Part shown: piece by piece, positions 53,546-62,433 of the stretch
Layout of the letters: the number at the start of each line of letters is the position of its first letter
How positions within the stretch are numbered: position 1 is the stretch's first letter
Origin: Rhizobiaceae bacterium
GTDB lineage: Bacteria; Pseudomonadota; Alphaproteobacteria; Rhizobiales; Rhizobiaceae
NCBI GenBank assembly: GCA_017644005.1
Contig: JAEPMJ010000001.1
Span: 248,001-312,000 of the forward strand
Length of the DNA stretch: 64,000 nucleotides
Direction: 5' to 3'
Made by a program: the position numbers and the translations under genes
The notes under the pieces: generated by a model
The model's database searches: none
Told to the model about the DNA's origin: nothing
Seen by the model: the letters and a program-made list of their open reading frames with translations, nothing else

Positions 53546-55246
53546 TCAGTGAGCCGCATCGGCGGCCAGGACGGTCTCGAAGCCGACAATCGGCGCCGTC
53601 GCATTCGGGTCGATCACGACATCGATGACATAAGGTGCATTGGCCGCAAGCCCGCGTTCAATCGCAGCTTTGATTTCGCCTGGCTCGGTAACGCGTTCGC
53701 CCCGGCATTTCAGGGCCCTGCCGACTTCCGAATAGTCGACATCGAGAAAATCGCATTCTCGGTAGGAGCCCATCACCTTCTGCTCCCAATGGCGCTGGAA
53801 ACCCAAGGTGGCGTTGTTGAACACAACCACAACCAGGGGAACCTCGACCCGGGCCGCCGTCTCCAGCTCGTTGATGACATATCCGAACGCACCGTCGCCG
53901 GTCATGCAGATCACGCTGCGCGCAGGGTCCGCCAGCTTGGCGCCAATTGCCGCTGGAAGGCACCAGCCGATGCCGCCCGTGCCACGCGGCGAGAGAATGA
54001 ACCTGCCGCTGGCCGGAACGTCGATGTGGCTCATCGCCCAACCGGTGATGTAACTCGCATCGGTCACCAGAAGCGACTTTTCATCAAGCAGCGAGGATAT
54101 TTCGGCCAGCAGACGCTCCGGCCGGATGGGCCGGGCGTTACTGGCTGCCACCGGCTCGAAATCGACCAGCCATTCTTTTGTCAGGCGGTCGATCTCCGGC
54201 CGCGGGTCGGCCCGTTCGCCGGCGCCGTTGCTTGTCACGATATGGATGAGATCGCGCAGAGTTTCGCGAACGTCTCCCACCAGTGCGATTGCGGTGTCGA
54301 AATTGCGGCCTACCTCCACCGGATCGATGTCCAGATGAATGACTTTTGTATTCGGCCCCGGCAGCGTCCAGTCGCTGTAACAGATCTGACCGGTGCGCGT
54401 GCCCATCAGCAATGCCACATCAGCCTGAGCCAGCATCTCATTGGCAACACGGCCGCGCCCAAGGCGGCCGCCGGTGCTGGTGCCGAGCGGACCGACGGAA
54501 AGCGGATGATCGTCTGCCACCGTGCCGCGGCCGGTCATGGTGGTTGCCAAGGGGGCATTGAGCTTTTCGGCGAGGCTTACGATTTCGCGGGCAGCTCCCG
54601 AAATCATGCTGCCGCCGCCCGCAACCAGAATCGGCCGCTTTGCGCTTTTCAGCAGCGTCGCCGCGCTGGCGATGTCATCGAGAGGTGGTCGGGAGCGTGT
54701 CGCCGGCGCATGCGTATAGCGTTCGTCACCGATGATTTCGCCACTCTCGACCGACTGTGCCATTACGTCGGTCGGGCACAGCACCGCGACTGGACCGGGG
54801 CGTCCGGTCGTCGATATCCGGAACGCCTTGCGGATCACGTCTTCGGCCTGCTCGGGGAGATCGATGCGCATAACCGCCTTCACGAACGGTGCAAGCGACC
54901 GCTCATGGTCCATCGCGCTGCTGGCGTGTTTTCCCTTCACCGCCAGTCCGTGGTCCTGCACCAGCGCTATCACGGGCACAGACGAGCGCTCGGCCTCCAG
55001 AAGGCCAGTGATAAGGTTGGTTGCGCCCGGCCCGAATGTCGAGGTGCATATGCCGGGACGACCCGTCGCCTGGGCGTAGCCGTGAGCCATGATGGCGGCA
55101 TGCTTCTCGTCGCGCACGGTGACGATGCGCGTGAACCCCTGGTCGAGCGTATGGAAGATGTGAATCGGGTCTTCCATGCCGAACACACAGGTCACCCCGT
55201 ATGCCTTGAGAGTATCGCTGATGATGCCGCCTGCGGTGCGAAGCAT
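53546..55246 (-). CDS. Thiamine diphosphate-dependent enzyme (acetolactate synthase-like decarboxylase/ligase)
   Basis: A 566-residue ThDP enzyme with three domains. The N-terminal PYR domain has cofactor-activating Glu47 in TVRDEKHAAIMAHGYA and the STFGPGATN loop. A central nucleotide-like domain follows. The C-terminal PP domain has the GDGAFGY...FNN ThDP/Mg motif. It resembles catabolic 2-oxoacid decarboxylases and acetolactate synthase-like proteins, but I cannot fix the substrate. There is no regulatory small subunit gene nearby, which argues against branched-chain amino acid synthesis. The ATG at 55246 has AAGGGGA upstream. Confidence 0.88.
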   Translation of the reverse strand: MLRTAGGIISDTLKAYGVTCVFGMEDPIHIFHTLDQGFTRIVTVRDEKHAAIMAHGYAQATGRPGICTSTFGPGATNLITGLLEAERSSVPVIALVQDHGLAVKGKHASSAMDHERSLAPFVKAVMRIDLPEQAEDVIRKAFRISTTGRPGPVAVLCPTDVMAQSVESGEIIGDERYTHAPATRSRPPLDDIASAATLLKSAKRPILVAGGGSMISGAAREIVSLAEKLNAPLATTMTGRGTVADDHPLSVGPLGTSTGGRLGRGRVANEMLAQADVALLMGTRTGQICYSDWTLPGPNTKVIHLDIDPVEVGRNFDTAIALVGDVRETLRDLIHIVTSNGAGERADPRPEIDRLTKEWLVDFEPVAASNARPIRPERLLAEISSLLDEKSLLVTDASYITGWAMSHIDVPASGRFILSPRGTGGIGWCLPAAIGAKLADPARSVICMTGDGAFGYVINELETAARVEVPLVVVVFNNATLGFQRHWEQKVMGSYRECDFLDVDYSEVGRALKCRGERVTEPGEIKAAIERGLAANAPYVIDVVIDPNATAPIVGFETVLAADAAH

Positions 55247-55270
55247 TCTATCCCCTTGACTTCGATCATC

Positions 55271-55298
55271 TGTTGCATATTATGCAACATGTTGCATA
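55271..55298. promoter_or_regulatory. Three-half-site palindromic operator, candidate IclR site
   Basis: TGTTGCATA-T-TATGCAACA is a perfect 19-base palindrome at 55271-55289, and a third half-site TGTTGCATA follows immediately at 55290-55298. It starts 25 bases upstream of the ThDP enzyme start and lies 52 bases before the divergent IclR gene, ideal for control of both. Confidence 0.8.
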
Positions 55299-55350
55299 TA
55301 TCGTTACGCAATTCGATGTGGCCGTCAAGAGACGTTGAGAGGATGCGCAG

Positions 55351-56118
55351 ATGCAGTCGGTGGAGAGAGCCGTTAAGGCATTGAAACTAATGGTCGAACA
55401 GGGAGGCGAGGTGTCCGTTTCGCAAGTCGGCCGCCATATCGGCGTCACGCGCAGCACCGCCTCCCGCATCCTTGCTTCACTTGCGCGGGATGGCCTGATC
55501 GAACAGAACCAAGCCACTCAACGCTATCAGCCGGGCATTCTTTCATTGCAGCTGGCGTCTTCGTTCGGGCGCAATATCGACCTCGTCGCGCAGGGCGAGA
55601 CGGAGCTGAAACGGCTGTCCGAAAGCACGGGGCATACGTCATGGCTCGGCCTCCTTTCGGGAACGGAAGTCGTGGTGCTCAAGACGGTGCGCGGCAGCTT
55701 TCCGATTCACTTTTCGGTTGAACCCGGTCAGCGTTTGCCGGCCCATGCCGCGGCTCTGGGCAAAGCGCTGCTGGCGTTCAAGGACGAGGCCGAGATACGC
55801 GAACTCTACGCGCGGGGCATGGCAGCCAGTACAAGCAAAACCACTACCGACGTCGACACATTGCTCGGTATGCTCGCGGCAGCACGCGAGAGCGGCATCG
55901 CCCGCTCGAACCAGGAATTGTTCGAGGGCGTCAACTCCATCGCCGTCGGAGTTCGCGAAGCTGTCAGCGGCCGAGCAATAGCCCTTGGCCTTTCCTATCC
56001 GGCTTTCGCCATGGGAGACGGCGGCGACAAGCCGATGATCGATGCACTTCTGGGCTGCGCGCGGGAGCTAGGCAAACGCGTTGGCGACAACAGATGGTCC
56101 GACGGCAGCGCCGGCTGA
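55351..56118 (+). CDS. IclR family transcriptional regulator
   Basis: A 255-residue regulator with an N-terminal winged helix (VSQVGRHIGVTRSTASRILA as recognition region, about residues 23-42) and an IclR effector domain (residues 80-250) with the LPAHAAALGKALLA motif. It is divergent from the ThDP enzyme operon with the TGTTGCATA operator between them. Start ATG at 55351 has GAGAGGA upstream. Confidence 0.92.
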   Translation: MQSVERAVKALKLMVEQGGEVSVSQVGRHIGVTRSTASRILASLARDGLIEQNQATQRYQPGILSLQLASSFGRNIDLVAQGETELKRLSESTGHTSWLGLLSGTEVVVLKTVRGSFPIHFSVEPGQRLPAHAAALGKALLAFKDEAEIRELYARGMAASTSKTTTDVDTLLGMLAAARESGIARSNQELFEGVNSIAVGVREAVSGRAIALGLSYPAFAMGDGGDKPMIDALLGCARELGKRVGDNRWSDGSAG

Positions 56119-56282
56119 CCGGCATCTATCGCGCCTTCGAACCAGGCCCGCCTACTCCTCACTCTTCCTTCAGCCGCCCTCCCTCGCCGAGGTCGGACGG
56201 GCCAGGCTCTCATATGAAATTCACCGCTCTCATCACAACACACTGATTTAACGTCTTAATTTTATTGACCTACATTATATTG

Positions 56283-56299
56283 ATTTTGTCGGACAATAT
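56283..56299. promoter_or_regulatory. FCD-GntR-type operator upstream of the PLP lyase/sugar importer operon
   Basis: TTGTC-G-GACAA (56286-56296) is a perfect palindrome, extended by AT on both sides, that fits the TNGTNNNACNA consensus of FadR/FCD regulators. It lies 39 bases before the TTG start of the GntR gene, in an AT-rich stretch (56240-56310) likely to hold the promoter. Confidence 0.75.
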
Positions 56300-56335
56300 T
56301 GTAGACTGAATTCCCTCGAACCGAATGAGCCCGCC

Positions 56336-57073
56336 TTGTCCATCCAAGCACAGATAAAACAGACCTCCAGAGCGCTCGACCTTCTAGAGGCAAGCGACGG
56401 GAACAGAGGCGTTATCGAAGCGTTGTCGCTAATGATCGAGCGCGCCAAGCTGGGTGTCGGCGACCAACTGCCTCCTGAAATCGAGATCGCCAGAAAGCTG
56501 AATGTGGGGCGCGCCAAGGTGCGGGAGGCGCTGATCGCCTGGCAGAATATGGGGCTCGTCACCCGCAACAAAAAAGCCGGCACCCGGCTTGCGGCAGAGA
56601 TTTCCTCCAGCGCCATCCACATTCCCGTCACACTGAAGCTGGAGGCAGAAAGCCTGCTGCGGACACATGCGGTTCGACGGCCCCTCGAAATTGAGGCCGT
56701 GCGGCTGGCAGCCCGCAATGCCACCGACCAGCAGGCGCGTGTCATTCGCGCTCGGGCCGCCGAACTGATGACCGTGCACGAGGCCGGGGAAGACTGGCGG
56801 GCCGCAGACAAGCGCTTTCACAGTGAAATTCAGAACGCGACCGGCAATCCTCTGTTCGAACAGCTGATCCAGCAGATCCAGCGTGCGTTCAACGAAATCT
56901 ACGAAGCGCCGTTCGGCCAGCCGCATCTGGGACAAGCGACGATTCCGCTGCATCCGGGATTGGCGGAGGCCATCGCGGTTCGTGACGAATCGGCGGCGAC
57001 AAAAATCATGAGCACCATTCTCGACCTGGTCGAGGAAGAAGTTCGCAGCGTTATGCGGGGTTTGCATGCGTGA
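56336..57073 (+). CDS. GntR family transcriptional regulator, FCD (FadR) subfamily
   Basis: A 245-residue regulator with a winged helix (LPPEIEIARKLNVGRAKVRE as recognition region) and an FCD domain (ADKRFHSEIQNATGNPLFEQ contains typical metal/ligand positions). The best start is TTG at 56336; the nearest ATG (56325) is in another frame. It is the first gene of a seven-gene operon and overlaps the PLP enzyme gene by 8 bases. The operator just upstream indicates autoregulation. Confidence 0.9.
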   Translation: MSIQAQIKQTSRALDLLEASDGNRGVIEALSLMIERAKLGVGDQLPPEIEIARKLNVGRAKVREALIAWQNMGLVTRNKKAGTRLAAEISSSAIHIPVTLKLEAESLLRTHAVRRPLEIEAVRLAARNATDQQARVIRARAAELMTVHEAGEDWRAADKRFHSEIQNATGNPLFEQLIQQIQRAFNEIYEAPFGQPHLGQATIPLHPGLAEAIAVRDESAATKIMSTILDLVEEEVRSVMRGLHA

Positions 57074-58217
57074 CAAGGCGCACCTGAACACTTTGCTGGC
57101 GGCGATATCCGACGACCCCGCAGGCCCTATGCCGCCGCCGATCGTGCAGAGCTCGCTATTCGCCTTCGATTCCTACAAGGCGTTCGAAGACAGGATGTCC
57201 GGCAAAACGGGCCAAGCGCTCTACACGCGCATACAGAATCCGACCGTCGCCGCGTTTGAATCACTGATGGCCGAAGCCGAAGCCGGCGACGCGGCCGTGG
57301 GGTTTGCCTCAGGCATGGCGGCAATCAGTTCCACACTGCTGGCTTTTCTCAAACCCGGCGACCGTGTGGCATGCATCGAACATGTCTACCCAGACACTTT
57401 TCGTTTCCTTGAACGCATGCTGCGGCCCCTTGGCATCGAGATCAGCTACCACAGCGCAGCCGCGTTCGAAGGCGAGCCGGACCTGCTGCGTGGCGTCCAG
57501 CTTGCCTATCTGGAAAGTCCGAGTTCGGTCATTTTCGCACCCATGGACCTGCCGCGCGTAACCGAGCACGCCAAACGGCACGGCACCCTGACCGTAATCG
57601 ACAACTCCTGGGCGACCCCGGTGTTTCAAAAGCCCATCACATTGGGCGTCGACATCGTCATCCACTCCGCATCCAAATACATCTCGGGGCATTCCGACAC
57701 GGTTGCGGGTGTCGTTGTCGCGTCTCACGACCATATCGGCAGTATCCGCGACCTGACATTGCCGCTTCTCGGGGCAAAGCTCGCCCCATTCGAGGCGTTT
57801 CTTCTGACCCGCGGCCTGCGCACCCTGGGTGCACGCATGAAATGCCACGAGGCCACGGCCGATATGTTCGTGGATCGGCTTGCGGGCCAAGCGGGGGTAA
57901 GACGGGTTTTCAGCCCGGGCGCCAATACGGTTCCCGGCCTGAATGGACGCTCAGGCCTGATGTCGGTCGAATTCGACGACACGGTAGACATTCCCCGCTT
58001 CTGCGACGCCCTCGGCATCTTCCATCTCGGCGTGAGCTGGGGCGGTTTCGAGAGCCTGGTACTGCCTGCCCGCATTGGATTGGCGCAGGCCGGCCAACAC
58101 AACTCGATGCGGAAATTCAATGTTCCGCCGAACCTGGTTCGGCTCAGCCTCGGACTTGAGGACGCCGAAGATCTCTGGGCCGATTTCACCCAGGCCCTGA
58201 GCCAAAGTGCATGCTGA
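57066..58217 (+). CDS. Cys/Met metabolism PLP-dependent lyase (cystathionine beta/gamma-lyase-like)
   Basis: A 383-residue fold-type I PLP enzyme: YTRIQNPT (residues 53-60), GFASGMAAIS, PLP Asp179 in VIDNSWATP and Schiff-base Lys204 in HSASKYISGHSD. The family breaks or forms C-S bonds next to an amino acid (cystathionine, methionine or cysteine S-conjugates). In an operon with a sugar importer and an aldose isomerase-like protein, cleavage of a sulfur-containing sugar conjugate is possible but unproven. Confidence 0.88.
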   Translation: MRDKAHLNTLLAAISDDPAGPMPPPIVQSSLFAFDSYKAFEDRMSGKTGQALYTRIQNPTVAAFESLMAEAEAGDAAVGFASGMAAISSTLLAFLKPGDRVACIEHVYPDTFRFLERMLRPLGIEISYHSAAAFEGEPDLLRGVQLAYLESPSSVIFAPMDLPRVTEHAKRHGTLTVIDNSWATPVFQKPITLGVDIVIHSASKYISGHSDTVAGVVVASHDHIGSIRDLTLPLLGAKLAPFEAFLLTRGLRTLGARMKCHEATADMFVDRLAGQAGVRRVFSPGANTVPGLNGRSGLMSVEFDDTVDIPRFCDALGIFHLGVSWGGFESLVLPARIGLAQAGQHNSMRKFNVPPNLVRLSLGLEDAEDLWADFTQALSQSAC

Positions 58218-58264
58218 AACACCGATAGCGAGCAGCACAAAACCAAAAAATACGGGAGGAAAAT

Positions 58265-59524
58265 GTGAGAAAACTGTTGATCGGATTAAGCGCGGCAGCG
58301 TCGCTGATAGCGTCGTCCGCCATGGCAGAAACCACGCTAAAGCTGGTTGAAGTCATCACCAGCCCGGAGCGCACAGAGGTGCTCCAGAGTCTTGTCGACA
58401 AATATGAGGCCGACAATCCCGGTGTGACGGTCGAGATCGTCAGCTTGCCGTGGGGACAGGCCTTCGAAAAACTGGCTACAATGGTTGCAGGTGGCGACAT
58501 CCCCGACGTGGTGGAGATGCCGGATACGTGGGTCGCTCTCTATGCCAATTCCGGGCAACTGGCGAGCCTTGAGGATCACATCGCCAACTGGGAGCATGGC
58601 GCATCGCTGACCGACAAGACCATGGCCATGGCCCGTCAGGCCGGCGACGCGTACATGATTCCCTACGGCTTCTATCTGCGTGCAATGTTCTACAACAAGA
58701 AGCTGCTGGCCGAGGCCGGCGTTGAGAACCCGCCTCGGACCATGGAAGAATTCATGGCCGCCTCCGCAGCCGTTTCTGAGCTGGACGGCAAATCTGGCTA
58801 CTGCCTGCGTGGCGGCCCCGGCGGCACCAATGGCTGGATCATGTTCGCTTCGGTCATGAATGGAACCAATGAGTTCTTCACCGGCGATGGCAAGAGCCGC
58901 ATCAACGAGCCGGGATCCGTGGCCGGCATCCAGTTCATGATCGACATGTACCAGAAAGGCTATGCTCCCAAGGACAGCGTTAACTGGGGCTTCAACGAAA
59001 TCGTCGCCGGTTTCTACTCGGGGACCTGTGCATTTCTCGATCAGGATCCGGACGCGCTGATCGCAGTCGCGGAACGCATGCCGGCAGAAGACTTCGCGGT
59101 CGTTCCGATGCCCGTCGGCCCCGCCGGCAAGGCCTTTCCTACCATCGGATATGCCGGCTGGTCGATCTTCAACACGACCGAGCATGAAGACGAAGCCTGG
59201 AAACTGGTGGCGGCCCTCGCCAACCCCGAGGCAAACGCCACCTGGGCGAAGCGCGTCGGCGTCATCCCGATCCACAAGGGTGCCGATCAGGATCCCCATT
59301 TCAGGACGGAACAGTTCAAGGGCTGGTTCGATGAGCTGAATGGCGAGGAATATGTTCCAACCGTGATGCCCACCTATCTGGAGCAATGGGGGTATTTCGC
59401 GAGCACCGTTCTGCTGGAAAGCAGTCAGGAGGCGCTTCTCGGCCAGCGCACCGCACAGGACGTCGCGGACGAATGGGCCGAACTCCTGACCGGCGAATAC
59501 GCGAAGTGGAAAGCCAAGCAGTGA
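58265..59524 (+). CDS. Extracellular solute-binding protein, family 1 (sugar type)
   Basis: A 419-residue periplasmic receptor with a signal peptide (MRKLLIGLSAAASLIASSAM, cleavage after AMA). Family 1 pattern: LVDKYEADNPGVTVEIVSLP, VVEMPDTWVALYANSGQL and GYAGWSIFNTTEHEDEAWKL. The start is GTG at 58265; GGGAGGA lies 4-10 bases upstream and an overlapping ATG at 58263 leads straight to a stop. Ligand unknown, probably a sugar or sugar conjugate. Confidence 0.92.
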   Translation: MRKLLIGLSAAASLIASSAMAETTLKLVEVITSPERTEVLQSLVDKYEADNPGVTVEIVSLPWGQAFEKLATMVAGGDIPDVVEMPDTWVALYANSGQLASLEDHIANWEHGASLTDKTMAMARQAGDAYMIPYGFYLRAMFYNKKLLAEAGVENPPRTMEEFMAASAAVSELDGKSGYCLRGGPGGTNGWIMFASVMNGTNEFFTGDGKSRINEPGSVAGIQFMIDMYQKGYAPKDSVNWGFNEIVAGFYSGTCAFLDQDPDALIAVAERMPAEDFAVVPMPVGPAGKAFPTIGYAGWSIFNTTEHEDEAWKLVAALANPEANATWAKRVGVIPIHKGADQDPHFRTEQFKGWFDELNGEEYVPTVMPTYLEQWGYFASTVLLESSQEALLGQRTAQDVADEWAELLTGEYAKWKAKQ

Positions 59525-60456
59525 CAACGCGCACTGCGCAACACACCGCGCCCGGAGCAGTCCGGGCGCGGCGTTCGCTCTACCTGCAATATCTGGTGGA
59601 GCCCTTCATCTACCTGTCGCCGGCGATCGTGCTGATCGGCGCGGTGATGCTGATACCGCTGATAATCGGAATTTCCTATTCCTTCCAGGCGATCGATCTC
59701 CTGCGGCCGTTCAATACCGGCTGGATCGGATTTGAGAACTACCTGGCGCTGTGGAGCGACCGGAAGTTCTGGATTGCACTGCAAAACACATTCACCTGGA
59801 CGTTCTGGTCCATCACCTTCCAGTTCCTGCTGGGGCTTGGCCTCGCACTGCTGCTCAATACCCAGTTTCACGGCAAGAAGCTCTTTCAGGCGCTTGTTTT
59901 CCTGCCCTGGGCGGTGCCCACGTTCCTGTCGGCCCTGACCTGGGCTTGGCTGTTCAATCCGGTGATCGGGCCGTTGCCACACTGGCTGGCCGCGCTCGGC
60001 GTTCTGAGCGAACCGTACAATATCCTGGGTGATCCAGCGCTCGCGATGTGGGGACCCATCGTCGCCAATATCTGGTTCGGCGTGCCCTTCTTCGCGATCA
60101 CGCTGCTTGCAGCGCTGCAGTCGATACCATCGGAACTCTACGAGGCCGCCGAGATCGACGGCGCGACAAGCTGGCAGTGCTTCACCAAGATCACCCTGCC
60201 CTTTCTCGCGCCGATGATTGCCATCACGGTGATGCTGCGCACGATCTGGATCGCAAATTTTGCCGATCTGATCTTCGTGATGACCGGAGGAGGACCGGCC
60301 AATTCGACCCACATCGTAAGCTCCTACATCTTCACCACGGCCTTCCGGAAACTGGATTTCGGATACGCTTCGGCGGTCGCAGTGGCCCTGCTCCTGCTCC
60401 TGTTGTTCTACGCCGTGGTCCTGCTGTGGCTGCGCAAGAAGCTCGTGCGGGTTTGA
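59521..60456 (+). CDS. Sugar ABC transporter permease (CUT1, MalF type)
   Basis: A 311-residue permease with six hydrophobic segments and the EAA loop YEAAEIDGATSWQCFTKITL. The start is GTG at 59521 overlapping the receptor stop (GTGA); upstream in-frame codons lie inside the receptor gene. Confidence 0.91.
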   Translation: MTTRTAQHTAPGAVRARRSLYLQYLVEPFIYLSPAIVLIGAVMLIPLIIGISYSFQAIDLLRPFNTGWIGFENYLALWSDRKFWIALQNTFTWTFWSITFQFLLGLGLALLLNTQFHGKKLFQALVFLPWAVPTFLSALTWAWLFNPVIGPLPHWLAALGVLSEPYNILGDPALAMWGPIVANIWFGVPFFAITLLAALQSIPSELYEAAEIDGATSWQCFTKITLPFLAPMIAITVMLRTIWIANFADLIFVMTGGGPANSTHIVSSYIFTTAFRKLDFGYASAVAVALLLLLLFYAVVLLWLRKKLVRV

Positions 60457-60464
60457 GGAAGACC

Positions 60465-61304
60465 ATGTCACAAATCCGCACTCATCCGCTTGCCACGATC
60501 GGCAAATATACGGCACTGGCGCTGTATCTGGCGTTCGCGCTGCTGCCGCTTTACTGGCTGCTCAAAATCGCCGTCACGCCAGACCGGCTCATCTTCACCG
60601 ACGGCGTGGAACTCTGGCCTTCGGAACTGACAACCGACAATTTTCGTTCAGTCCTCTTCAAAACGGACTTCCTGGCGTATTTCGGCAACTCGCTCTTCGT
60701 TTCCCTCGGAACAGCGGCTGCGACAACGCTGATCGCGGCCGGCGCCGGATACGCGTTCTCGCGTTTCAACTTCGCGGGCAAGCGCATCATCATCGCCGTC
60801 ATGCTTGTCACGCAGATGTTCCCGCTGCTGATGATCATTGCGCCGATCTACCGGATCGTGGCGAATTTCGGCATGTTGAATTCGCTGACGTCGCTGATCG
60901 TCGTCTACACCGCGTTCAACATCCCGTTTGCAACCTTCCTCATGCAATCGTTCTTCGACGGGATTCCCAAGGACCTGGAAGAAGCCGCGATGATGGACGG
61001 ATGCACCCGCTTCCAGGCTCTTCGGAAGGTGATCTTCCCGCTGACATTGCCGGGGCTGGGCGCGACCCTCGGATTCGTCTTCACCGCGGCCTGGTCGGAA
61101 CTGCTCTTTGCGCTGATGCTCATCAGCAAGAACGATGCGATGACATTCCCCGTCGGACTTTTGACATTCGTTTCAAAATTCTCCGTCGACTGGGGGCAGA
61201 TGATGGCAGCCGGCGTGCTGGCGTTGATCCCCTCCTGCCTGTTCTTCATTTTCATTCAACGCTACCTCGTGCAGGGCCTGACGTCCGGCGCGGTGAAGGG
61301 GTAA
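60465..61304 (+). CDS. Sugar ABC transporter permease (CUT1, MalG type)
   Basis: A 279-residue permease with six hydrophobic segments and the EAA loop EEAAMMDGCTRFQALRKVIF. The ATG at 60465 has GAGGAAG upstream and gives the normal length. It is 4 bases from the ATPase gene. Confidence 0.91.
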   Translation: MSQIRTHPLATIGKYTALALYLAFALLPLYWLLKIAVTPDRLIFTDGVELWPSELTTDNFRSVLFKTDFLAYFGNSLFVSLGTAAATTLIAAGAGYAFSRFNFAGKRIIIAVMLVTQMFPLLMIIAPIYRIVANFGMLNSLTSLIVVYTAFNIPFATFLMQSFFDGIPKDLEEAAMMDGCTRFQALRKVIFPLTLPGLGATLGFVFTAAWSELLFALMLISKNDAMTFPVGLLTFVSKFSVDWGQMMAAGVLALIPSCLFFIFIQRYLVQGLTSGAVKG

Positions 61305-61308
61305 ATCC

Positions 61309-62388
61309 ATGGCACGCATCGAACTGAAGGGCGTCGCAAAACGATATGGGTCGGTCGAGGTGCTGCGTGATATCGACCTGGCGATAGGCGACGGAGAATT
61401 CATCGTGCTGGTGGGGCCGTCCGGTTGCGGCAAGTCCACACTGCTACGGATGATAGCCGGTCTGGAGCCCATAACCGGCGGCGATTTCTTCATCGACGGA
61501 ACACGCATGAACGATGCGCGCCCGCGCGAACGCGACATTGCGATGGTGTTTCAGTCCTATGCGCTCTATCCGCATATGGACGTAGCGCGGAACATGGGGT
61601 TCTCGATGGAAATCCGCAGGCGTCCACAATCGGAGCGTGCCAATCGGGTGAAGCAAGCGGCCGAAACGCTTGGATTGTCGGCGCTGACCGAGCGGCTGCC
61701 ACGAGCCCTTTCAGGCGGTCAACGCCAGCGTGTCGCCATGGGCAGGGCGATCGTGCGGGATCCGAGGGCCTTCCTTTTCGATGAGCCACTGTCCAATCTT
61801 GACGCGGCTTTGCGGGTCGAGATGCGCCTCGAAATCGCCCGACTCCACAAGAGGCTCGGGGCCACAATGATCTATGTGACACACGACCAGGTGGAAGCGC
61901 TTACGCTTGCCGACCGGATCGTCGTTCTGGACGGCGGCGATATCCAGCAGATCGGCACGCCGCTCGAGCTATACGAGCGGCCGGCAAACAAGTTTGTCGC
62001 CTGTTTCATCGGCTCACCCACCATGAACGTGGTCCCGGCGACAGGTCAGGGCGGCACGCTGACCCTGAAGAACGGTACGCAAGTCGCCCTGCCCCACACC
62101 GCCGATCTCGACCGCGCCGCGGAACTCGGGGTCCGGCCGGAACATATCGACCTCGTCGATGCCGAAGACGCCGACCTGACCGGTACGGTGGACCTTGTCG
62201 AACATCTGGGTTCCGACACCAATATCTACGTGAACATCGACAACGTCGGAATGCTGATGGTGCGTCGGCGCGGCAATGCACCCAACCGTTCCGGTGACCG
62301 CGTCTTCCTTCGGCTACAGAGAGAGAATACGCACGTCTTCGCGTTCGACGATTCGGCACTTGGCCATGTTTCGGTCAAGGCTGCCTGA
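61309..62388 (+). CDS. Sugar ABC transporter ATP-binding protein (UgpC/MalK type)
   Basis: A 359-residue ATPase: Walker [10 protein letters not shown] (residues 36-44), signature LSGGQRQR, Walker [12 protein letters not shown], and a C-terminal TOBE domain with the PEHIDLVD segment. It completes the importer encoded from 58265 and is the second MalK-type ATPase in the window (the other is at 13612-14616). Confidence 0.93.
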   Translation: MARIELKGVAKRYGSVEVLRDIDLAIGDGEFIVLVGPSGCGKSTLLRMIAGLEPITGGDFFIDGTRMNDARPRERDIAMVFQSYALYPHMDVARNMGFSMEIRRRPQSERANRVKQAAETLGLSALTERLPRALSGGQRQRVAMGRAIVRDPRAFLFDEPLSNLDAALRVEMRLEIARLHKRLGATMIYVTHDQVEALTLADRIVVLDGGDIQQIGTPLELYERPANKFVACFIGSPTMNVVPATGQGGTLTLKNGTQVALPHTADLDRAAELGVRPEHIDLVDAEDADLTGTVDLVEHLGSDTNIYVNIDNVGMLMVRRRGNAPNRSGDRVFLRLQRENTHVFAFDDSALGHVSVKAA

Positions 62389-62433
62389 CAAGGCACCAGG
62401 TACTTCCAGTTCAACCGCGCATACAGGGCGAAC

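Noticed and set aside
53189..55384. 731-codon open frame on the plus strand, opposite the ThDP enzyme and amidohydrolase genes
   Set aside because: Antisense frame of high-GC genes; rich in Arg, His, Asp and Gln with no motif, while the opposite strand encodes two complete recognisable enzymes.
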